Of a DNA stretch of 64,000 bases, positions 17,203 to 25,586 are shown in pieces (within the stretch, counting starts at the first letter, position 1; each line of letters starts with the position of its first letter). The translations under genes were made by a program, and so were the position numbers. The notes beneath the pieces were generated by a model. That model saw only the letters and a list, made by a program, of their open reading frames with translations. It was not told the DNA's origin and searched no databases. The stretch is from Oscillospiraceae bacterium. GTDB taxonomy: Bacteria > Bacillota > Clostridia > Oscillospirales > Ruminococcaceae. The stretch covers positions 23,024-87,023 of the forward strand of contig JAFUNP010000005.1 of NCBI GenBank assembly GCA_017473015.1. The letters run 5' to 3'.

Positions 17203-18375
17203 GTGGTAAAAGCACTGGCTAAAATATTTATAAAAGACTCTGAAAATGTTACAAATCCTCAGGTGCGCTCTGCCTATGGCATGCTGTGCAGCGTGGTGGG
17301 TATTCTGTTGAATGTGCTGCTGTTTGCAGGCAAATTCTTCGCCGGTACCATCAGTAAATCTGTGTCCATCACCGCCGATGCCTTCAACAATCTGTCTGAT
17401 GCAGGTTCATCTGTAATCACACTGCTGGGGTTCAAACTGGCATCCCAGAAGCCTGACCCCGAACACCCTTTCGGTCACGGCAGAATAGAGTACCTGTCCG
17501 GCCTGGCTGTTTCTGTTGCCATATTGCTGATGGGCTGGGAGCTGGCCACATCTTCTGTGGATAAAATCCGCAACCCTCAGGCTGTGGAGTTCAGCCTGCT
17601 GTCCATGGTTATACTGGTGGTTTCAATTGCAGTAAAGCTGTATATGGGTATGTACAACAATGAAATCGGTGACAAAATCAGCTCTGCTGCCATGAAAGCC
17701 ACAGGTGCTGACTGTATCAGCGACTGTGTGTCCACTGCTCTGGTTCTGGTGGCTGCAGTGGTTGGCCATTTTACCGGTCTGATGATAGACGGCTGGTGTG
17801 GTCTGCTGATTTCTGTGTTTATCCTGCGCGCCGGTGTTGAGGCGGCAAAGGACACTATTGCACCTCTGCTGGGTCAGAAACCTGATGAGGAGCTGGTAAT
17901 GGAGATTTACTCCATTGTTATGGCTCACAGCGAGGTTATGGGGGTTCATGACCTGATAGTTCACGATTATGGTCCTGGCCGTCTTATGATAACACTCCAC
18001 GCTGAAGTAAGCGCTGACGGCGACTTCCTCCGGACACATGATGTGATTGATAATATTGAGGAAGAACTGAAAGAAAAACTGAACTGCGAAGCTACTATTC
18101 ACATGGACCCTGTAGCAACAAATGATGAAGAAGTAAGCACTCTGCGCCGGCAGGTTGCACAGCGCATGAATGAGCTGTTGGGCGGAGAGGTTTCCATCCA
18201 CGACTTCCGCATGGTTACAGGCCCTACACACACAAATGTTATCTACGATATTGTGGTGCCTCAGGGTTATAAATACTCTGATGGCGAAGTGACCCGTATG
18301 GCAAAGGAAAATATACTTGCCATGGACCAGGGACAGTATCGCGCAGTGGTAAAAATAGACCATTCATACATATAA
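17203..18375 (+). CDS. Cation diffusion facilitator transporter (probable Mn/Fe type)
   Basis: 390 residues from a GTG start with GGAGG eight bases upstream. About six membrane segments (35-215) followed by a cytoplasmic metal-binding domain, the CDF plan; HPFGHGRIEYLSG is the family signature. The membrane metal site reads N-N-L-S-D in helix 2 and D-C-I-S-D in helix 5 instead of the DxxxD/HxxxD of zinc exporters; Asn/Asp-Asp/Asp sets are associated with manganese exporters such as MntE, so Mn (or Fe) efflux is inferred. The C-terminus carries a second ferredoxin-like half (about 300-390), longer than usual. Confidence 0.9.
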   Translation: MVKALAKIFIKDSENVTNPQVRSAYGMLCSVVGILLNVLLFAGKFFAGTISKSVSITADAFNNLSDAGSSVITLLGFKLASQKPDPEHPFGHGRIEYLSGLAVSVAILLMGWELATSSVDKIRNPQAVEFSLLSMVILVVSIAVKLYMGMYNNEIGDKISSAAMKATGADCISDCVSTALVLVAAVVGHFTGLMIDGWCGLLISVFILRAGVEAAKDTIAPLLGQKPDEELVMEIYSIVMAHSEVMGVHDLIVHDYGPGRLMITLHAEVSADGDFLRTHDVIDNIEEELKEKLNCEATIHMDPVATNDEEVSTLRRQVAQRMNELLGGEVSIHDFRMVTGPTHTNVIYDIVVPQGYKYSDGEVTRMAKENILAMDQGQYRAVVKIDHSYI

Positions 18376-18381
18376 CAGATT

Positions 18382-18410
18382 ACAGCCTGAGTAAAATCAG
18401 GCTGTTTTTT
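18382..18410 (+). terminator. Terminator after the CDF gene
   Basis: Stem ACAGCCTGA/TCAGGCTGT (18382-18390, 18397-18405) followed by five Ts. Confidence 0.88.
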
Positions 18411-18590
18411 ATACCCTCTGTCATGACAGTCAGCATATTAAAGTAATATTTTATTTATTTGTGCAACAGGTATATATATTTCACAATAATAAAGTCAAAA
18501 TTTGTAAGCGAACACCAAACATCATTTTTTGCAGAAAAAAGGCATAGAACTTTTACCTCTTTTTTTGTATAAAACTACAATCTTTATCGT

Positions 18591-18643
18591 TTGACACACA
18601 ATATATTGGGAGTGTATAATTAGTAATGCAACAATATATTGGT
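18591..18643 (+). promoter_or_regulatory. nrdD promoter with two NrdR-type boxes
   Basis: Consensus -35 TTGACA (18591-18596), 18-bp spacer and -10 TATAAT (18615-18620). Two boxes share the palindromic core CAATATATTG (18599-18608 and 18632-18641), 33 bp apart. ACACAATATATTGGGA resembles the NrdR box consensus ACACwATATATwGTGT. Box 1 lies in the spacer, box 2 around the start site, as in NrdR-repressed ribonucleotide reductase genes. Confidence 0.8.
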
Positions 18644-18667
18644 ATTAAAAAGAATTGGAGATATATA

Positions 18668-20989
18668 ATGCTGAATGGTATCATCAAGCGCGACGGACGC
18701 GTGGTTATGTATGACATATCCAAAATCAAAATGGCTGTTCTCAAAGCTATGGAGGCTGACGGCACTCCTGACTTTGTAAAGGCAGATGAAATTGCCCACA
18801 ATGTGGAAAATTATTTCACATCCAAAGGTGGAAACCTTACACCTACAGTTGAAGAAATTCAGGACCAGGTGGAAATCGAGCTGATGAAAGCCGGTTTTGA
18901 CTCTGTGGCAAAAAGATATATTCTTTACCGTGCTTCCAGAAACAACATCCGTGAAAGAAACACCAGTCTGATGAAGATTTTTGACGAAATCACATTTTCT
19001 GATGCTCTCAACAGTGATGTAAAGCGTGAAAACGCCAATATCGACGGCGACACACCGATGGGCACAATGCTGAAATACGGCTCTGAAGGCGCAAAGGACT
19101 ATTATCTGAAATTCCTCCTCAGCCCAGACCAGGCACAGGCCCACAGAGAAGGCTATATCCATATTCACGACTTTGACTTTTATGCACTGACTACCACATG
19201 TACTCAGATTGATATCAAATCACTGTTCAAAGGCGGCTTCTCCACAGGTCACGGCTTCCTCCGTGAACCTAACGACATCGCCAGCTACTCCGCACTGGCC
19301 TGTATCGCTATCCAGTCCAACCAGAACGACCAGCACGGCGGCCAGAGTATCGTAAACTTTGACTACGGTCTGGCAGACGGTGTAAGAAAAACATACCGCA
19401 AACTGTATCTGCAGAATGTGGCCAAATATCTGGAAATCCAGGAATGTGAAATCGATTACGAACAGCTGAAAGCAGTGTCTGCACAGATTACAGAAGAATG
19501 CGGAAAAATGCCGGCCCTCGATATGGACAGCGAATACCGGGCAAAAGAGCTGGACGCACTGGAAAAACTGACAGGTGACAGAGCACTTTCTGAAAAAGCA
19601 CAGAAATTTGCAGTGAAAAAAGCTGAAAAAGAAACAGACAAAGCCACATATCAGGCGATGGAAGCACTTATCCACAACCTGAACACAATGCACTCCCGCG
19701 CCGGCGCACAGACACCATTCTCCTCCATCAACTATGGTATGGATACCTCTCCTGAGGGCAGAATGGTTATGAAAAATGTTATGCTGGCTACAGATGCCGG
19801 TCTGGGTCATGGCGAAACACCAATCTTCCCAATCCAGATTTTCCGTGTAAAAGAAGGTATCAACTACAATCCGGGCGATGTGAACTATGACCTGTTCCAG
19901 CTGGCTATCAAGGTAAGTGCAAAACGCCTGTTCCCTAACTTCTCATTCCAGGATGCACCATTTAATCTGCAGTATTACAACCCTGATGATGTGAGAACAG
20001 AAATCGGTTATATGGGCTGCCGTACCCGTGTAGTGGCAAACAGCTTTGACAAAAATAACGAAATTACATACTCCCGCGGCAACCTGTCCTTCACTTCCAT
20101 CAACCTGCCACGACTGGCTATTGAGGCAGAAGGCGACGAAGAAGTATTTTACAATAACCTGAAAAAATATATGGACCTGTGCGGCAAACAGCTGCTGGAC
20201 CGTTTCGCAATCCAGAAAAAGAAAAAAGTGCGCAACTTCCCATTCCTGATGGGTCAGGGCGTATGGCTGGGCAGTGAAAACTTAGGTCCGGACGATGAAG
20301 TGGGCGAAGTGCTGAAGCACGGCACACTGTCCATCGGCTTTATCGGTCTGGCTGAAGCACTGACAGCACTGTACGGTCACCACCACGGCGAAGGTGAAGA
20401 ATACCAGGCCAAAGGCAAGGAAATCGTGGGCTTTATGAGAAGAGTTGTTGACGATATGTGCGACAAAACAGGCCTCAACTTCTCACTGCTGGCCACACCG
20501 GCAGAAGGTCTGTCCGGCCGCTTTGTAAGAATGGACAAAAAGCGCTTTGGTATTATTCCGGGCGTTACAGATAAAGATTACTATACAAACAGCTTCCATG
20601 TGCCGGTTGCATTCCCTATCAGCGCATTTGACAAAATCCGTCTGGAAGCACCGTACCACGCATTTACAAATGCCGGCCATATCACTTATGTGGAACTGGA
20701 CGGCGATGTAAGCCAGAATCTGGAAGCTTTTGAAGCAGTTGTAAGAGCCATGAAGGAATACGGCATCGGCTACGGCGCTATCAACCACCCGGTTGACCGT
20801 GACCCTGTGTGCGGTTACAACGGTATCATCGGCGATGTGTGTCCACGCTGCGGCAGACGAGACGGCGAAGGCGTTCCGCTGGAAAAACTGCAGAAACTGG
20901 GCCTGTATAAACACCTGAACGCAGGTACACTGGGCCAGTGCGGCAACCCTGACGAAGAAGCAGACAGAATTCCAAATCCATTGGTATAA
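18668..20989 (+). CDS. nrdD: Class III anaerobic ribonucleotide reductase, large polypeptide lacking the glycyl-radical tail
   Basis: 773 residues from the ATG at 18668 (GGAG seven bases upstream). Reduces ribonucleoside triphosphates to deoxyribonucleotides anaerobically. An N-terminal ATP-cone (about 1-90: IIKRDGRVVMYD) precedes the barrel with TTTCTQIDIKSLF, SNQNDQHGGQS and the active-site cysteine segment MGCRTRV. A zinc-ribbon-like region follows (VCGYNG, CPRCGRRDGEG). The frame then stops after RIPNPLV, without the RRITGY glycyl-radical motif that ends every ordinary NrdD; that motif is on the next ORF, in the same frame after 18 nt. No nrdG activase gene is nearby. Confidence 0.95.
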   Translation: MLNGIIKRDGRVVMYDISKIKMAVLKAMEADGTPDFVKADEIAHNVENYFTSKGGNLTPTVEEIQDQVEIELMKAGFDSVAKRYILYRASRNNIRERNTSLMKIFDEITFSDALNSDVKRENANIDGDTPMGTMLKYGSEGAKDYYLKFLLSPDQAQAHREGYIHIHDFDFYALTTTCTQIDIKSLFKGGFSTGHGFLREPNDIASYSALACIAIQSNQNDQHGGQSIVNFDYGLADGVRKTYRKLYLQNVAKYLEIQECEIDYEQLKAVSAQITEECGKMPALDMDSEYRAKELDALEKLTGDRALSEKAQKFAVKKAEKETDKATYQAMEALIHNLNTMHSRAGAQTPFSSINYGMDTSPEGRMVMKNVMLATDAGLGHGETPIFPIQIFRVKEGINYNPGDVNYDLFQLAIKVSAKRLFPNFSFQDAPFNLQYYNPDDVRTEIGYMGCRTRVVANSFDKNNEITYSRGNLSFTSINLPRLAIEAEGDEEVFYNNLKKYMDLCGKQLLDRFAIQKKKKVRNFPFLMGQGVWLGSENLGPDDEVGEVLKHGTLSIGFIGLAEALTALYGHHHGEGEEYQAKGKEIVGFMRRVVDDMCDKTGLNFSLLATPAEGLSGRFVRMDKKRFGIIPGVTDKDYYTNSFHVPVAFPISAFDKIRLEAPYHAFTNAGHITYVELDGDVSQNLEAFEAVVRAMKEYGIGYGAINHPVDRDPVCGYNGIIGDVCPRCGRRDGEGVPLEKLQKLGLYKHLNAGTLGQCGNPDEEADRIPNPLV

Positions 20990-21007
20990 AAACAGGAGGT
21001 AACAAAT

Positions 21008-21184
21008 ATGGCAAACTATAATCCGGAAACAGGCCTTGTGGGCGAAGGCGTAAAATTTGAAAGAATCCGCCGTATCACAGGTTATCTTGTAGGCACAGTA
21101 GACCGTTTCAACGACGCAAAAAGAGCTGAAGAAAGCCAGCGTGTAAAACATACTGTTGCAAAACCTGTTGAAAAAAACGCCTGA
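21008..21184 (+). CDS. Separate glycyl-radical domain of NrdD (58 aa)
   Basis: Too short for ordinary ORF cut-offs. ATG at 21008 with a perfect AGGAGGT ribosome site that starts only 4 nt after the nrdD stop; stop TGA at 21182-21184. The peptide contains FERIRRITGYLVG, the conserved C-terminal loop of class III reductases in which the glycine (residue 25) becomes the stable radical, followed by VDRFNDAKRAEESQRVKH, also typical of NrdD C-termini. It lies in the same frame as nrdD. By analogy with GrcA/YfiD and pyruvate formate-lyase, it should dock on the large polypeptide to restore an active enzyme; this is inference. Confidence 0.88.
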   Translation: MANYNPETGLVGEGVKFERIRRITGYLVGTVDRFNDAKRAEESQRVKHTVAKPVEKNA

Positions 21185-21247
21185 TTATGGTATAATAAAT
21201 ATAAATAAAACTCTGGTTGAGAGTAGAGTTTATATTTGGTTTCGTAT

Positions 21248-21284
21248 AAAAAAGAAAGAGGGCTACCACCCTCTTTCTTTTTTT
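21248..21284 (+). terminator. Terminator of the nrdD operon
   Basis: Long stem AAAGAAAGAGGG against CCCTCTTTCTTT (loop CTACCA) followed by Ts. Confidence 0.9.
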
Positions 21285-21288
21285 CATT

Positions 21289-21319
21289 TTAAAAGCCCCC
21301 TGCAAAAGGGGGCTTTTAA
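21289..21319 (-). terminator. Terminator of the carrier protein/GNAT operon
   Basis: 12-bp stem TTAAAAGCCCCC/GGGGGCTTTTAA; on the minus strand the T-rich arm is followed by AATGAAAAAAAG. It sits back to back with the nrdD terminator. Confidence 0.75.
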
Positions 21320-21322
21320 GAT

Positions 21323-21703
21323 TTATTCCATTTTTTCTTCCCACCGGAAAATGCAGTAATGCAGCAGCACAAAAACATCCCACAGTGTACTCTTTTCTGT
21401 AATGATGTCAAAATGCAGGATTTCGGTATCAAATTCTTCTTCTACGGCCATTATAAATTCCAGTATATTCATAGAATCCAGCCCCAGGTCGTCCCCGAGA
21501 GTCAGGTCAGTGGTGGTTACAGGTGCTTTCCGTGGCCGGAACTCCTCTGCAATTTTCACCATTCTTTTCAGCAGGACAACATTATTATCTGTTGCTGTCG
21601 GAATATGTTCTTTCAGTCCGTCAAAAAAATGCTTTTCTTTTTCTGCATCCAGACGGAGTTTTTCTTTGGCTGATTTTTTCTTTTCGAACCATTTTTTAAT
21701 CAT
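21323..21703 (-). CDS. Acyl-carrier-protein-like protein with N-terminal charged extension
   Basis: 126 residues. The second half is a carrier protein fold with the phosphopantetheine site DDLGLDSMNILEFI (Ser77 in DSM). The first 55 residues are Lys/Glu-rich and probably helical, unlike the 75-residue AcpP of the fab operon, so this is a specialised carrier. It starts one base after the stop of the GNAT gene upstream, has only a weak ribosome site (AAGGAAA, too far upstream) and is probably translated by coupling. Likely to hold an acyl group for its GNAT partner; inferred from context. Confidence 0.82.
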   Translation of the reverse strand: MIKKWFEKKKSAKEKLRLDAEKEKHFFDGLKEHIPTATDNNVVLLKRMVKIAEEFRPRKAPVTTTDLTLGDDLGLDSMNILEFIMAVEEEFDTEILHFDIITEKSTLWDVFVLLHYCIFRWEEKME

Positions 21704-21704
21704 A

Positions 21705-22532
21705 TCAGAACTTGATTTCCTTTGTAATAATCAGGTTTTTGTCTGTGGAGAAGCCGCGTGCGTTCAGGGCGTTTTCCAGCTTTTCGTTTTCAACGGCGAA
21801 TGTGCAGGAAACTTTTGGAATACCCTGTGCTTTGGCGTAATTAATGGCAAAGTCGATACATTTGTCAAAATCGCCGTCCATCATGGCAATATGAAGTGCA
21901 ACCTGATGCTGGAAGCGTGCGCCGCATACAATAAAGCTGCCGCTTTCCACATCTTCAAACACCTTACCTTCACAGGCAAATGCTTTCACATTGGCTTCGT
22001 TTATGTGGTGGAAAGTGCGGTTGAAACACATATAGTCGTGGTATTCTTCTTTTTTAGGCATTACCAGCTCCACAGCCCTCTGCCATGTAGTATGTACAAA
22101 ACCGTGCGGATTGCCGCCGGTCAGGTCAGTCAGGTGCATTCCTCTGTGCCAGCCGATAGTTTTCAGACCATACAATTCAGCCAGACCGCTGCTGGCGGCG
22201 TTGGTTTCACCTGTAAACATAGCCATGGACGGGCAGTTCAGCTCTTTTGCCAGCTCCAGCCATTTTTTGTAAATTTCCTTGCCAGCCCCTTTGCGCTGAT
22301 ATTCAGGCACCACGCGCAGTGTTTCCAGCCAGCCGCTGCCGTCCGGCAGTACGGAAAATCTGCCTATACCTATCATTCTTTCGCCGTGGTATACACACAC
22401 CAGACCGCCACCCAGGCTGTTGAAATAATGCCATGCATCGGAAAGATATACATAGTTGCCCATGGTTTCACGCTCTACGCGGTCAGCCTCCGGCAGGTCC
22501 TCATAAGTAGCCAGTTTAACAGTAAATTCCAT
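21705..22532 (-). CDS. GNAT-family N-acyltransferase
   Basis: 275 residues; GGAGG eight bases before the ATG. The N-terminal half is a GNAT domain: motif A LRVVPEYQRKGAGKEIYKKW binds the pantetheine pyrophosphate. The C-terminal half (about 140-275) shows a second, degenerate GNAT-like fold (IPKVSCTFAVENEKLENALNARGFS). A tandem GNAT directly coupled to its own carrier protein suggests an acyl transfer from that carrier to an amine substrate. Substrate unknown. Confidence 0.85.
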   Translation of the reverse strand: MEFTVKLATYEDLPEADRVERETMGNYVYLSDAWHYFNSLGGGLVCVYHGERMIGIGRFSVLPDGSGWLETLRVVPEYQRKGAGKEIYKKWLELAKELNCPSMAMFTGETNAASSGLAELYGLKTIGWHRGMHLTDLTGGNPHGFVHTTWQRAVELVMPKKEEYHDYMCFNRTFHHINEANVKAFACEGKVFEDVESGSFIVCGARFQHQVALHIAMMDGDFDKCIDFAINYAKAQGIPKVSCTFAVENEKLENALNARGFSTDKNLIITKEIKF

Positions 22533-22692
22533 ATTCTCGTCCTCCGTATACCATTGTATATTTAATTATTAATATTATATATTAATACATTGCGTTTTTC
22601 AATGAGAATATAAAATCCGTTGCAAATACAGGAGGATAATGATATCATATTTTATAGATTGACAAAAGCCGATAAGCGCGTCCAATACAGTG
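22533..22692. other. Intergenic AT-rich region
   Basis: Contains the upstream region of the minus-strand GNAT gene; no gene or clear hairpin seen. Confidence 0.4.
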
Positions 22693-22803
22693 CGTAGGGG
22701 ACGGCCACTGGACGTCCCGTTGGCGCTTTGCCGCGGAAGGCGATTTATTCGCCGACCGTGTGCAAATGCGAGCTGTGGCGAAATGCGAGCAAGCCAAGAC
22801 GGC
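22693..22803. repeat. Partial copy of the MITE-like repeat
   Basis: GC-rich block beginning CGTAGGGGACGGCC and ending in TGCAAATGCGAGCTGTGGC, AAATGCGAGCAAGCCAA and GACGGC. It matches the left end and core of the element at 38515-38677 but lacks the right terminal repeat. It lies between two AT-rich stretches, as an inserted element would. Confidence 0.75.
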
Positions 22804-22882
22804 ACCTTCGATGTCCCTCAAAAAACATTTTTATCCCGCCCCATTTAAAATGTATTAAATTTATTTATATAAAGGTGATATT

Positions 22883-23620
22883 ATGACAAATATGACAACT
22901 GCTTACATTATCTCCCTGGAAGGCAATGACCTGGATGTGAAAAAAGTACAGAAACTGAAAGCTGGCGACAGCCTGCTGCTGAAAAGAATAAACGATGCCG
23001 AGGATACCTACGAAATCTGTGTCTGCTTCCCTGACGGCAGGGAAATCGATATGCTGTCCTATGCAGAAAGCATCGGCGTGGCTCCTTTTATGGACGACGG
23101 CTCTATCACAGTGGAAAAAGCAGAGGTTACTGCTGTCAATGTAAAAGAGGGCAAAACCCGTGCCAAAGACAGAACCACCCTGTTTTTCAAAGTGACTTAC
23201 GCCTATGACGAAGAGGTGCTGGCACGGTTTACAGATACTGATGTGCTGGCCTTCCACACTGACGAAGACGCCGTGCTGACAATGGCTGCAGTGGCTGTGG
23301 CCGGCGGCGACAGCGATGTGGTTATGAGCCGCCCTTACCTGAACCTGTACACCATGGATATGCCTATGGAATACGGCTGGCAGTATGAAATGTACGATTG
23401 TGAATATGAAGAAAACACAACATACAACTTCTACGCCCACGCCCTGTTCAATGAAGATTTTACAAAATGTAAAGTTATGGCAAAAATTTACAATCCGGAT
23501 AACGAAGAGGACGAATTTATGCTGGAACTGGACGAAAATGAAAAACAGACAGTGGTTACCCTTGTAAATCACGCCAGAATTTTTGACGGCGAAGAAGGCG
23601 TAAACTGTGAAATAGAATAA
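22883..23620 (+). CDS. Uncharacterised protein with HIRAN-like N-terminus
   Basis: 245 residues, strongly acidic; AAAGGTGA before the ATG. Residues about 10-75 (the segments KLKAGDSLLLKR and DTYEICVCFPDGREIDML, ending in ITVEKAEVTAV) follow the pattern of HIRAN domains, small beta-barrels that bind DNA ends or stalled forks when fused to helicases; here it stands alone with an acidic C-terminal domain I do not recognise. First gene of a three-gene operon with alaX and an acyl-ACP thioesterase (10-nt and 5-nt gaps). The HIRAN assignment is tentative. Confidence 0.7.
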   Translation: MTNMTTAYIISLEGNDLDVKKVQKLKAGDSLLLKRINDAEDTYEICVCFPDGREIDMLSYAESIGVAPFMDDGSITVEKAEVTAVNVKEGKTRAKDRTTLFFKVTYAYDEEVLARFTDTDVLAFHTDEDAVLTMAAVAVAGGDSDVVMSRPYLNLYTMDMPMEYGWQYEMYDCEYEENTTYNFYAHALFNEDFTKCKVMAKIYNPDNEEDEFMLELDENEKQTVVTLVNHARIFDGEEGVNCEIE

Positions 23621-23630
23621 AGGAAAGATT

Positions 23631-24794
23631 ATGAGTGTTAAATTATTTTATGAAAACCGGTATATGACAGAGTTTGACGGCACTGTCATCTCCTGTACAC
23701 CGGACAAAAAAGGCTGGGCAGTGGTACTGGACCAGACAGCCTTTTATCCCGAAGGAGGCGGCCAGCCCTGTGACCATGGCGTGATGCAGTGGGGCGAAAG
23801 CCAGACAGCGGTGACCGATGTGCGTGAAAGAGGCGGCCAGGTCATCCACTACTGCGACAGTGAAATTCCGGAGGGCACAGCTGTTCACGGTGTAATCGAC
23901 TGGGACCGTCGTTTTGATATGATGCAGCAGCACACCGGCGAACACATCTTCTCCGGCGTGGTAAACAGCATGTTCGGCTACAACAATGTGGGTTTCCACC
24001 TGTCTGAAAAAGACAATGTGGTGGACTTTGACGGCCCTTTGTCCAAAGAGGACATTAAAGCCATTATGGACAAATGCAACGAAACTGTGTGGCTGAACCA
24101 GCCAGTTACTGCTGAATACCCTGAAAATGTAAATGAACTGGAATACCGCAGCAAAAAGGAACTGACCGGCGCCATCAGAATAGTGACAGCCGGCAGTGCA
24201 GATATATGCGCCTGCTGCGGCACACATACCGCTACCACAGCCCAGGCAGGTCCGATAGTGGCACTGTCCTCTGCAGCCTATAAAGGCGGCACCCGTATAA
24301 ATATACTCTGCGGCCGCCGTGCAGTGGAATATCTGAAACAGCGCAACGACGACTGCTATGATATTTCACATCAGCTGTCTGTGCCGGTGGAAAAAATCAC
24401 AGAAGCAGTGGCTGTACGTATGAGCGAAATCGACAATCTGAAATATCAGCTTTCTGCTGCCAAACGCCAGCTGATGGCTGTATGGGCCGAGGCTGCACAG
24501 CCTGTGGACGGTGTGTGCGTTGTATGCCGCGAAGACCTGCGGTCAAATGAAATACTTATGTTTACACAGCTGTTGGCAGAAAAAGCCGATACTGCGGCAG
24601 TGTATTCATCACAGCAGGATGCAAACGGAAAAATATGTATTATCTCCACAGTGAAAGACACCAATAAACTGGGCCGCCATATTTCTGCAACCCTTGGCGG
24701 CAAAGGCGGCGGCAAGCCGGGCAGCTACCAGGGCTTTGTGGAAAAAGACACCGACCGGGAAACACTTTACAGACTGATAAAGGAATTTGAATAG
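23631..24794 (+). CDS. alaX: Alanyl-tRNA editing protein, AlaX type with DHHA1 domain
   Basis: 387 residues. Hydrolyses mischarged Ser- or Gly-tRNA(Ala) in trans. The editing domain resembles that of AlaRS: TAFYPEGGGQPCDHG, the zinc site QQHTGEH (His101, His105) and CxxxH in CACCGTH (Cys195, His199). The C-terminal DHHA1 domain has GGKGGGKPGSYQG, as in AlaRS, so this is the long AlaX form. No aminoacylation core is present. Second gene of the operon. Confidence 0.9.
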   Translation: MSVKLFYENRYMTEFDGTVISCTPDKKGWAVVLDQTAFYPEGGGQPCDHGVMQWGESQTAVTDVRERGGQVIHYCDSEIPEGTAVHGVIDWDRRFDMMQQHTGEHIFSGVVNSMFGYNNVGFHLSEKDNVVDFDGPLSKEDIKAIMDKCNETVWLNQPVTAEYPENVNELEYRSKKELTGAIRIVTAGSADICACCGTHTATTAQAGPIVALSSAAYKGGTRINILCGRRAVEYLKQRNDDCYDISHQLSVPVEKITEAVAVRMSEIDNLKYQLSAAKRQLMAVWAEAAQPVDGVCVVCREDLRSNEILMFTQLLAEKADTAAVYSSQQDANGKICIISTVKDTNKLGRHISATLGGKGGGKPGSYQGFVEKDTDRETLYRLIKEFE

Positions 24795-24799
24795 GATAT

Positions 24800-25528
24800 A
24801 TGAATACAAAAGCAGAAAAAAATTACAGAGTGCCTATGTCACAGTGTGACAACAATGCAAAAATGAGCTATCCGGGTGTATTCACCGCCTTTGTGGACTT
24901 TGCTTCGGAGCACGCCGAAGACTTGAACATGGGCAAGGAAGCAATGGACTCCAGAGACCTGATGTGGGTGGCCACAAAAACAAAAATCTGTTTTTATGAC
25001 AGACCGGAACTGATGTCCACGGTACAGCTGGCCACCTGGCCCGGCGAGGCAGAACGCTCCAGATGCAACCGTTACTACACTATGATGCAGGACGGTCGCC
25101 TGCTGGCCGAAGGCAAAACAGAATGGGCAGTACTGTCCAAAAGCACAGGCCGCCCACGCCGTATTTCAGAAGCTTACCCTGCCGATATGGAAATCTGCCC
25201 TGATGTTGTGTGCGATGTGCCATATCATAAAATCAGCGACGATTTTTCAAACGCCGAAACAATGTGGCATCACAAAGTGGCTTCCTGTGATATTGACCTG
25301 AGCAACCATATGAACAACTGTGCCTATGTGCGCCGGATATTCAACTGCTTCCAGACAAAGAAACTGGCACAGCTGCCCATAAGAGAGGCCGAAATCATCT
25401 ACCGCCTGCAGTGTTACGAAGACGAAGAACTGACAATGAAAATCAGAGCCAACGAAACAGGCTTTGACATTGGTGTAATCAAAGACGACGGCAGAGCTGC
25501 TGCCATTATGAGATTTGTTTATAAATAA
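24800..25528 (+). CDS. Acyl-ACP thioesterase (FatA/FatB family)
   Basis: 242 residues, the usual size of bacterial members. Double hot-dog fold; the second repeat holds the catalytic pattern DIDLSNHMNNCAYVR (Asp, Asn and His as in the plant FatA/B DxNxH site). Releases free fatty acid from acyl-ACP. The ATG follows alaX by 5 nt and is likely coupled. In anaerobic Firmicutes such enzymes are thought to trim or recycle acyl chains; the link to an AlaX editor is not obvious. Confidence 0.9.
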   Translation: MNTKAEKNYRVPMSQCDNNAKMSYPGVFTAFVDFASEHAEDLNMGKEAMDSRDLMWVATKTKICFYDRPELMSTVQLATWPGEAERSRCNRYYTMMQDGRLLAEGKTEWAVLSKSTGRPRRISEAYPADMEICPDVVCDVPYHKISDDFSNAETMWHHKVASCDIDLSNHMNNCAYVRRIFNCFQTKKLAQLPIREAEIIYRLQCYEDEELTMKIRANETGFDIGVIKDDGRAAAIMRFVYK

Positions 25529-25536
25529 GCATACAT

Positions 25537-25580
25537 AAAAATCAAATCCCTGCCAAAGCAGGGATTTGATTTTTTTTTCA
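25537..25580. terminator. Bidirectional terminator between the thioesterase gene and spo0A
   Basis: 17-bp stem (25537-25553 with 25558-25574), loop CAAA, with Ts on both strands; the two genes converge here. Confidence 0.92.
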
Positions 25581-25586
25581 ACAGAG

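Noticed and set aside
20987..21010. Stop-codon readthrough joining nrdD and the glycyl-radical ORF
   Set aside because: The ORFs share a frame, but the perfect AGGAGGT and well spaced ATG after the stop point to separate initiation; no readthrough signal was seen.
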